DNA from: Chersky-840 sp035532735
GTDB taxonomy: Bacteria; Actinomycetota; Acidimicrobiia; Acidimicrobiales; UBA8190
Direction: 5' to 3'
Assembly (NCBI GenBank): GCA_035532735.1
Contig: DATKQM010000033.1
Coordinates: forward strand, 44,448 to 108,447
Length of the DNA stretch: 64,000 bases
Positions 58,376 through 64,000 of the stretch are shown one piece after another. Position 1 is the stretch's first letter. Each line of letters opens with the position of its first letter. The position numbers were made by a program, and so were the translations under genes. The notes beneath the pieces are model-generated. The model searched no databases. It was given only the letters and a program-made list of their open reading frames with translations, and had not been told where the DNA came from.

Positions 58376-58411
58376 GCGACCGGCGACGTCCTCAGGAGTT
58401 CGTCAGGGCCC

Positions 58412-58648
58412 TCAGAGGTTGACGACGGGGCAGGTCACGGTGCGGGTGATGCCCTCGATGAGCTGGATGTGGCTCACCACCATGCGACCGAGGTCGTCCA
58501 CCGATGCCGCCTGGGTCCGCACGATCACGTCGTAAGGGCCGGTGACGTCCTCGGCCGAGACCACGCCCTCGATGCCACGCACCTGCTGCGCGACGTATGC
58601 GGCCTTGCCGACCTCGGTCTGGATCAGCACGTATGCGGTTACCGCCAT
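58412..58648 (-). CDS. stand-alone Lrp/AsnC ligand-binding (RAM) domain protein
   Basis: The 78-residue protein starts MAVTAYVLIQTEVGKA and runs through GVVSAEDVTGPYDVIVRT to the C-terminus with the beta-alpha-beta-beta-alpha-beta pattern of the Lrp RAM domain. The DNA-binding helix-turn-helix is absent. Such proteins bind small molecules, usually amino acids, and may regulate enzymes or partner regulators. A purine-rich ribosome binding region (GAGGG) precedes ATG 58648. The frame to 58672 adds eight residues and is less likely. Confidence 0.78.
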   Translation of the reverse strand: MAVTAYVLIQTEVGKAAYVAQQVRGIEGVVSAEDVTGPYDVIVRTQAASVDDLGRMVVSHIQLIEGITRTVTCPVVNL

Positions 58649-58733
58649 CGTCGTCCCCTCCCTCGAGCCCACCCGACGGGTGCTCTGGGTCTGTGGTCAT
58701 GGTAGTGGTGACCGGACGGTGTCCACCTGGTCG

Positions 58734-58739
58734 TAGTCT
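58734..58739 (+). promoter_or_regulatory. -10 element of the MFS transporter gene
   Basis: TAGTCT lies 6 nt before GTG 58746. A 6-bp inverted repeat (ACCTGG 58725-58730, CCAGGT 58749-58754) flanks it. Confidence 0.45.
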
Positions 58740-58745
58740 GGCCCG

Positions 58746-60065
58746 GTGCCAGGTCGAGGGCGTAAGGCGTCGGCCCGCATCGCGCGCCAATTGCGCGATG
58801 CCCTCGGAGCGCTCCTCGATCAGAAGACCCCCTTCGGCCGCCTGGCACTGACCCAGGTCGTGCTCACCGCGGGGGACACCCTGCTCACCGTGTCGCTGGC
58901 CGGGTCGTTGTTCTTTTCGGTGTCGCCCAACGAGGCCCACAAGAAGGTCATCCTCTACCTGCTGCTGACCATGGCGCCCTTTGCCGTGGTGGCGCCGCTG
59001 CTGGGCCCGATCATCGACCGCAGCCGCGGTGCCCGGCGGGCCACGGTCGTGATCTCGACTGCATCTCGGGCCGCGGTCTGCCTGATCATGGCGGGCGACC
59101 TCCAGAGCACCTTGTTGTTCCCCGAGGCCTTCACCATGCTGGTGTTGTCGAAGGTGTATCTCGTGACCAAGGGCTCGCTGGTTCCTCTGGTCGTGGCGGC
59201 CTCGGAGCGTCCCGGTGGCGACGAGCTGGCGTCGGCCAACGCCCGGCTGGGCCTGCTGTCGTCGCTGGCCACGCTGGCCGCCTCGATCCCCGCGGTCGGT
59301 GTCCTCGAGCTCCTCGGGGGCGCCTGGGTCCTGCGCCTCGACATGGTGGTGTTCGTCTTCGGCACGGTCGTGGCGCTGCGGCTGCCCCTGGGTCGGTCAG
59401 CGCGCGCCGCCTGGGACGAGCGCGCCAGGCCGTCGGAATCGACCACCGCCGACGATGCCTGGGACGAGGAGACGCCCATGGGGGCACTCGGCCCGCGGGC
59501 CAACACGCACCCCGAAGTGATCCTGGCTCTGTCGGCGATGTCGATTCTGCGTGGCCTGGTGGGCTTCTTGACGTTCCTCCTCGCCTTCTCGCTCCAGAGC
59601 CATGGCAAGGCGTCAGCCTGGTACGGGTTGATGCTGGCCGGCTCCGTGGCGGGCGCGCTGGTGGGGGTGATGCTCGTCCCCCGGGTCCGCAAGGTACTGA
59701 GCGAGCCCGCCATGCTGGCGGTGTCGATCTGGTCGGTGGCCCTGGCCGGGGCCCTGGCCGGGTTCGTGGGTGGGATCGTGATCCAAGCCCTGCTGGCGTT
59801 CGTGATCGGCATGGCCAGCGCCGCCAGCAAGCCGGCCTTCGACGCGCTGGTGCAGCGCTATGTCCCCACTGCGGCGCAGGGTCGGGCCTTCGCGCGCTTC
59901 GAGACCCGTCTCCAGCTTGTCTGGGTGCTCGGTGCCTTGTTGCCCGTCGTGATCAAACTGCCTCTGACGGGGGGCGACGTCGTGATCTCGGCGGTGGCCG
60001 CGGTGACCGGTTTGTCGTATCTCACCAGCCGGCGGGCCCTGCGCCACCGGTGGGTGGCGCCGTGA
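58746..60065 (+). CDS. MFS transporter
   Basis: The 439-residue protein has a short charged N-terminus and about 10-12 hydrophobic helices with a central cytoplasmic loop (about 215-250). It carries an MFS-like GPIIDRSRGARR loop after TM2. It is likely a proton-driven efflux or permease protein, but the substrate is not evident. It is preceded by a -10 element at leaderless spacing and converges with pckG. Confidence 0.82.
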   Translation: MPGRGRKASARIARQLRDALGALLDQKTPFGRLALTQVVLTAGDTLLTVSLAGSLFFSVSPNEAHKKVILYLLLTMAPFAVVAPLLGPIIDRSRGARRATVVISTASRAAVCLIMAGDLQSTLLFPEAFTMLVLSKVYLVTKGSLVPLVVAASERPGGDELASANARLGLLSSLATLAASIPAVGVLELLGGAWVLRLDMVVFVFGTVVALRLPLGRSARAAWDERARPSESTTADDAWDEETPMGALGPRANTHPEVILALSAMSILRGLVGFLTFLLAFSLQSHGKASAWYGLMLAGSVAGALVGVMLVPRVRKVLSEPAMLAVSIWSVALAGALAGFVGGIVIQALLAFVIGMASAASKPAFDALVQRYVPTAAQGRAFARFETRLQLVWVLGALLPVVIKLPLTGGDVVISAVAAVTGLSYLTSRRALRHRWVAP

Positions 60066-60077
60066 GGCGCCCGACGA

Positions 60078-61868
60078 TCAGCTGAGCCGGCGCTCCAGGG
60101 CGTCGAGCTGCTCGCCGAGCTCCACCGGGAGCCGGTCGCCGAAGCGCGCATAGTACTCGCGGATGAGCGGGGCCTCCTGGCGCCATTCGTCGGCGTCCAC
60201 CCGCAACAGCTCGGTGATGTCCTGGTCGGGGACCCCGAGCCCGTGGGTGTCGAGCGCACCCGGGCTCGGGACGTTGCCGATCGGAGTGGCCGTGGCCTTG
60301 CCGCGGCCCGCCGTGCGCTCGACGATCCAGGCGAGCACACGTGAGTTCTCTCCGAAGCCCGGCCACAGAAATCGGCCCTCGGCGTCCTTGCGGAACCAGT
60401 TCACGTAGTAGATCCGGGGCAGGTTGCTCTCGTCGGTGGATTTGCCGATGTGCAACCAGTGAGCGAAGTAGTCGGCCATGTTGTAACCACAGAAGGGAAG
60501 CATGGCGAAGGGGTCGCGCCGCAGGTTCCCAATGGCACCGGCCGCGGCGGCTGTGGTCTCTGACGACAGGATCGACCCGAGGAACACGCCATGGGCCCAG
60601 TCGAATGACTCGGTGACCAGTGGCACCGCCGAGGCGCGGCGCCCCCCGAACAAGATGGCTGAGATGGGCACGCCTCTAGGGTCTTCCCACTCGGGCGCGC
60701 ACGCCGGGTTCTGCTGCGCCGGGACCGTGAATCGGGCGTTGGGATGCGCGGCCGGGGTCTGCGAGTCAGGCGTCCAGTCCTCGCCGCGCCAGTCGGTCAG
60801 GTGCGCGGGTGGCGTGTCGGTCATGCCTTCCCACCACACGTCGCCGTCGTCGGTCAACGCCGTGTTGGTGAAGATGCCGTTGCTGCGCATGGTCTCCATG
60901 GCGTTGGGGTTGGTCTTCATGCCCGTGCCCGGAGCCACCCCGAAGAACCCCGCTTCGGGGTTGATGGCGTAGAGCCGTCCGTCGGACCCGAATTTCATCC
61001 AGCAGATGTCATCGCCGATGGTCTCGACCTTCCAGCCCGGGATGGTGGGGACAAGCATGGCCAGGTTGGTCTTGCCGCACGCCGAAGGGAAGGCGCCGGT
61101 GACGTACCGGACGTCGCCCTCGGGGGAGGTAAGCTTGAGGATGAGCATGTGCTCGGCGAGCCAATGGTCGTCCCGGGCCATGACCGACGCGATGCGCAGG
61201 GCGAAACACTTCTTCCCCAACAAGGCGTTGCCGCCATAGCCTGAACCGTAGGACCAGATCTCGCGGGTCTCGGGGAAATGCACGATGTACTTGCTCTCGG
61301 CGTCACACGGCCACGGCACGTCGGCCTGGCCCGGTTCGAGCGGATGGCCCACCGAATGCAGACACGGCACGAACTCGCCGTCGTCGCCGAGCACCTTGAG
61401 AGCGTCGGTTCCCATGCGCGTCATGGTCCGCATTGACACCACGACGTAGGGGGAGTCGGTGACCTCGACACCGATGTGCGCGATGGGCGAGCCCAGCGGG
61501 CCCATCGAGAAGGGGACCACGTACATCGTGCGGCCCCGCATCGATCCCTTGAACAGCTGGGTGAGCGTGGCCCGCATCTCGTCGGGGTCGCGCCAGTTGT
61601 TGGTGGGCCCCGCGTCGTCTTCGTTCTTGGAGCAGATGAAGGTGCGGTCCTCCACGCGGGCCACGTCGCCGGGGTCCGAGCGGGCCCAGAAGCTGTTGGG
61701 TCGCTTCGCCTCGGAGAGTCGGGTGAAGGTCCCGTTGTCGACGAGGATCTGGCACAGCCGCTCGTACTCGGCTTCGCTGCCGTCGCACCACTCGACCTGG
61801 TCGGCCGCGGTGAGGGCGGCCACTTCCTCGACCCAGACGAGGAGCTTTCGGTTGGCGGTGGGCGGCAT
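60078..61868 (-). CDS. pckG: phosphoenolpyruvate carboxykinase (GTP)
   Basis: The 596-residue enzyme is the GTP-dependent PEPCK, converting oxaloacetate to phosphoenolpyruvate at the start of gluconeogenesis. It has the active-site P-loop-like SACGKTNLAML with the catalytic cysteine, the metal and oxaloacetate sites NPEAGFFGVAPGTG, and a C-terminal GTP-binding region with NYFRK-type contacts (seen as NWFRKDAEG). Its length matches mycobacterial PckG. It is divergent from thiL; the 132 bp between holds no clear promoter. Confidence 0.96.
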   Translation of the reverse strand: MPPTANRKLLVWVEEVAALTAADQVEWCDGSEAEYERLCQILVDNGTFTRLSEAKRPNSFWARSDPGDVARVEDRTFICSKNEDDAGPTNNWRDPDEMRATLTQLFKGSMRGRTMYVVPFSMGPLGSPIAHIGVEVTDSPYVVVSMRTMTRMGTDALKVLGDDGEFVPCLHSVGHPLEPGQADVPWPCDAESKYIVHFPETREIWSYGSGYGGNALLGKKCFALRIASVMARDDHWLAEHMLILKLTSPEGDVRYVTGAFPSACGKTNLAMLVPTIPGWKVETIGDDICWMKFGSDGRLYAINPEAGFFGVAPGTGMKTNPNAMETMRSNGIFTNTALTDDGDVWWEGMTDTPPAHLTDWRGEDWTPDSQTPAAHPNARFTVPAQQNPACAPEWEDPRGVPISAILFGGRRASAVPLVTESFDWAHGVFLGSILSSETTAAAAGAIGNLRRDPFAMLPFCGYNMADYFAHWLHIGKSTDESNLPRIYYVNWFRKDAEGRFLWPGFGENSRVLAWIVERTAGRGKATATPIGNVPSPGALDTHGLGVPDQDITELLRVDADEWRQEAPLIREYYARFGDRLPVELGEQLDALERRLS

Positions 61869-62000
61869 GGTCGGGGCGTGTCCTCTCTGCCTGGGTGAGT
61901 GGGCTGCTCCTCGACGCCTAGCCCCGGGCCGTCATGCCCCTGAGCGCGGCGAGCAGGAGCCCCGCGGTTGTTCGAGTACCTCCAATGGTAGGCATTGACG

Positions 62001-62978
62001 ATGCGCTCTCCCAAGTCCCGTGCCACGGTTCGTGGCCGAGCAGAGACAGCCGGCGGAAATGGCGGGGAGTTCGCTGCCATCGACCGTCTGCGGGAGCGGC
62101 TTCCCGCACCCCCGCCTGGCGAGGTCTGGATCGGAGATGACGCCGCTGTCTTGGGGGCCCGACCGGGCCGCCTCCTCATCACGACGGACCTCTCCGTCGT
62201 CGGCGTCCACGCCGATCTGGCCCTCATCGGTGTGGACGACCTGGGATGGCGGGCCCTGGTGGCGGCCGTGAGCGATGTGGCCGCGATGGGAGGTCGTCCC
62301 GACGGTGCCGTGGTGGCGGTGGCGGGGCCGCCGGACACGGATCTTGACCTCCTCTACGACGGCATCACGGCCTCGTCCGCGGTTCTCGGGTGTCCTGTGA
62401 TAGGAGGAGATCTCTCCAATGCCACCCAATTGATCGTGGCCGTGGCTGTCGCCGGACATGTGGAGGGGGACCCGGGACCGGTCCGGCGCGACGGCGCCCG
62501 GGCCGGACACGCGCTGTTCGTCACCGGTCCCCTCGGCGCCGGTGCAGCCGGCCTCCGGCTACTGCGGGCCGGATCGAAACGCGACGGCGGTTCCCACGCT
62601 CTGGAGATGGCGCACCGACGACCCCAGGCGCGGCTCGCCGAAGGAGAGGCGGCGAGGTTGGCAGGCGCCTCGGCCATGATCGACGTCTCCGACGGGCTCT
62701 TGGCCGACCTCGGCCACATCGCCGACGCGTCGGAAGTCGGTTTCCGCCTCGACGAGGTCCCTGTGGCAGTGGGGGCCACCCTCGACGAGGCACTCGGTGG
62801 GGGCGAGGACTATGAGCTCGTCGTGGCGACAGCCGATCCCGAAGGTCTTCTCGAGGCGTTCGCTGAGGCGGGCCTCCGGCCACCGGTCCGTATCGGCTCG
62901 TGTACGTCGGACCCCTGGCAACGCACCTTGGGGGGGGAGCCGGCCCCGTCGATGGGATGGGAGCATCGGTGGAGGTGA
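62001..62978 (+). CDS. thiL: thiamine-monophosphate kinase
   Basis: The 325-residue enzyme phosphorylates thiamine phosphate to thiamine diphosphate. It has the GDDAAVL N-terminus of the PurM-like fold, the metal-binding TTDLSVVGVHADL and AVSDVAAMGG segments, GGDLSNA, and the substrate loop MIDVSDGLLADL and GGGEDYEL. ATG 62001 is preferred; a TTG two codons earlier is also in frame. A TAGGCA hexamer lies 6 nt before 62001. Confidence 0.93.
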   Translation: MRSPKSRATVRGRAETAGGNGGEFAAIDRLRERLPAPPPGEVWIGDDAAVLGARPGRLLITTDLSVVGVHADLALIGVDDLGWRALVAAVSDVAAMGGRPDGAVVAVAGPPDTDLDLLYDGITASSAVLGCPVIGGDLSNATQLIVAVAVAGHVEGDPGPVRRDGARAGHALFVTGPLGAGAAGLRLLRAGSKRDGGSHALEMAHRRPQARLAEGEAARLAGASAMIDVSDGLLADLGHIADASEVGFRLDEVPVAVGATLDEALGGGEDYELVVATADPEGLLEAFAEAGLRPPVRIGSCTSDPWQRTLGGEPAPSMGWEHRWR

Positions 62979-63092
62979 CCCCGCCGTGTGGGGAGGGCGA
63001 CGGGCCTAGGCTGGAGAGGGTGCCCTTTCACCGGGTCTCTTTCACTGGGTCTTCACCTGCATGGCGATTGACACTGCCGTGAGGTGGGCGTC

Positions 63093-63740
63093 ATGACGAC
63101 GAAGGTCTTCCTTCTCGACGACCACGAAGTGGTCCGGCGAGGACTACGCGAGCTCTTCGAGTCCGAGGAAGACCTCACCGTGGTGGGGGAAGGTGCGACC
63201 GCCCAAGAGGCGTTGGCCCGGGTCCCCGCCAGCCAGCCCGACGTGGCCGTGCTCGACGTTCGCCTTCCCGACGGTGACGGTGTCGAGGTGTGCCGGGACC
63301 TGCGCTCGGCCATGCCCGAGCTCAAGTGCCTGATGCTGACGTCCTATGCCGACGACGAGGCGTTGTTCTCGGCCATCTTGGCTGGGGCCAGCGGCTATGT
63401 GCTCAAGCAGATCAAGGGGAGCGATCTCGTCTCTGCGGTTCGCCGTGTGGCGGCGGGGGAGTCACTGCTCGACCCGTCACTGACGCGACAGGTCATGGAA
63501 CGCCTGCGAGGCGAGAACGTCGAGGACGAGCGACTGGCCCGACTCACCGCCCAGGAGCGCAACATCCTCGAGCTGATCGCGGATGGCAAGACCAACCGCC
63601 AGATCGCCGACGAGCTCTACCTGGCGGAGAAGACCGTCAAGAACTACGTGTCGAACCTGCTCTCGAAGATGGGTTTCGCCCGTCGCACCGAGGCGGCTGT
63701 CTACGCGGCTGTCCTGGCCGAGCGCAAACACAAGTCCTGA
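63093..63740 (+). CDS. devR: NarL/DevR-family response regulator
   Basis: The 215-residue protein is very close in plan to mycobacterial DevR (DosR). The receiver domain has the acid pair D9-D10, the phosphoacceptor D55 in AVLDVRLPDG, T83 and K105. A linker leads to a LuxR-type HTH (about 150-210, with LTAQERNILELIADGKTNRQ). DevR controls hypoxia/dormancy genes, responding to DevS/DosT heme kinases. No kinase is in the window. GAGGTGG lies 5 nt before ATG 63093. Its 3' end, including the stop, is duplicated immediately downstream. Confidence 0.87.
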   Translation: MTTKVFLLDDHEVVRRGLRELFESEEDLTVVGEGATAQEALARVPASQPDVAVLDVRLPDGDGVEVCRDLRSAMPELKCLMLTSYADDEALFSAILAGASGYVLKQIKGSDLVSAVRRVAAGESLLDPSLTRQVMERLRGENVEDERLARLTAQERNILELIADGKTNRQIADELYLAEKTVKNYVSNLLSKMGFARRTEAAVYAAVLAERKHKS

Positions 63741-63767
63741 CGGCCGAGCGCGAACACAAGTCCTGAC
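63716..63767. repeat. 26-bp tandem duplication of the devR 3' end
   Basis: The 26 bp 63716-63741, which include the stop TGA, are repeated at 63742-63767 with a single change (A to G). The motif gacggtctcg is then repeated at 63765 and 63776. Confidence 0.95.
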
Positions 63768-63795
63768 GGTCTCGTGACGGTCTCGCCGGGACGCG

Positions 63796-63829
63796 ACCGG
63801 CGGGACGCCGTGATCGACGCCCCGCCGGT
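63796..63829. terminator. hairpin between devR and a convergent gene
   Basis: ACCGGCGGG (63796-63804) and CCCGCCGGT (63821-63829) form a 9-bp stem with a 16-nt loop. It can end both devR and the convergent gene at 63865. Confidence 0.55.
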
Positions 63830-63864
63830 TCCACACACGAGCTACTGCTTGTTCGACGACCCCG

Positions 63865-63999
63865 TCACACCGTTTCGAGGACCTTCTCGGTGTGATGCGC
63901 CTGAGGGAACTCCTGGTCGTCGGGGACCCGGCGCAGGTGGACGAAGCCCAGCAGCGTGAGCAGGAGCATGACGCCCGCCAGGACGAACGAGACGATCGA
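63865..63999 (-). CDS. membrane protein, C-terminal fragment
   Basis: A minus-strand frame enters from the right edge and ends at TGA 63865-63867. Its 44 visible residues begin with a hydrophobic helix (FVLAGVMLLLTLLGFVHL) followed by a polar tail ending in HHTEKVLETV. This looks like the last TM segment and cytoplasmic tail of a membrane protein; its family cannot be told. Confidence 0.5.
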   Translation of the reverse strand, partial: SIVSFVLAGVMLLLTLLGFVHLRRVPDDQEFPQAHHTEKVLETV

Positions 64000-64000
64000 A

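Overview
This 64 kb window is a GC-rich chromosomal segment that reads as the core genome of an actinobacterium (Actinomycetota). It encodes a coenzyme F420 pathway, a multifunctional 2-oxoglutarate enzyme of the Kgd type, a DevR/DosR-like response regulator, GTP-dependent PEP carboxykinase, an alpha-methylacyl-CoA racemase, and the order manB - Trm112-like - SIS isomerase - ahcY - hpf - secA - prfB - ftsE - ftsX that is familiar from actinobacteria. Many genes seem to be expressed from leaderless mRNAs. A deep-branching class such as Acidimicrobiia is a reasonable guess but is not proven by the sequence. I see no rRNA, complete tRNA, insertion sequence, phage or CRISPR array.

Layout. 1-6.5 kb: the tail of a sugar epimerase gene, cofD-cofE (F420), then three GT4 glycosyltransferases and a GDP-deoxyhexulose reductase (candidate D-rhamnan cassette). 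6.5-19.3 kb: a small coiled-coil membrane protein, a 1260-residue membrane glycosyltransferase with a DUF5719-like partner, FtsH, a CPBP protease, a PTPS-related membrane protein, and a lipoprotein/secreted protein pair. 19.3-30 kb: phosphomannomutase, Trm112-like protein, phosphosugar isomerase, AhcY, a structured RNA (candidate raiA RNA), HPF, SecA, RF2 and FtsEX. 30-42.6 kb: sugar nucleotidyltransferase, a serine hydrolase, acyl-CoA synthetase and acyl-CoA dehydrogenase, Kgd, HAD phosphatase, M20 peptidase, and an NYN-nuclease/S1 fusion protein.

42.6-47.7 kb is the most unusual part. A 56-residue protein lies behind two operator-like palindromes, followed by a long structured leader and a three-gene operon of large pilin-like proteins. 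47.7-64 kb holds FabZ, exonuclease III, a UvrD-type helicase, a MurF-like/Ddl-like ligase pair, a PH-SHOCT membrane protein, galactokinase, a hydrolase/racemase pair, a lone Lrp-type ligand domain, an MFS transporter, PEP carboxykinase, ThiL, DevR and the end of a membrane protein gene.

Two themes cut across the genes. First, at least a dozen start codons sit 6-9 nt behind a TANNNT -10 element, which implies leaderless transcription. Second, several genes have short tandem duplications that straddle or follow the stop codon. Functionally the window is rich in envelope building (sugar nucleotides, glycosyltransferases, Mur-type ligases, FtsEX, SecA, pilins), with central metabolism and fatty acid/CoA metabolism interspersed.
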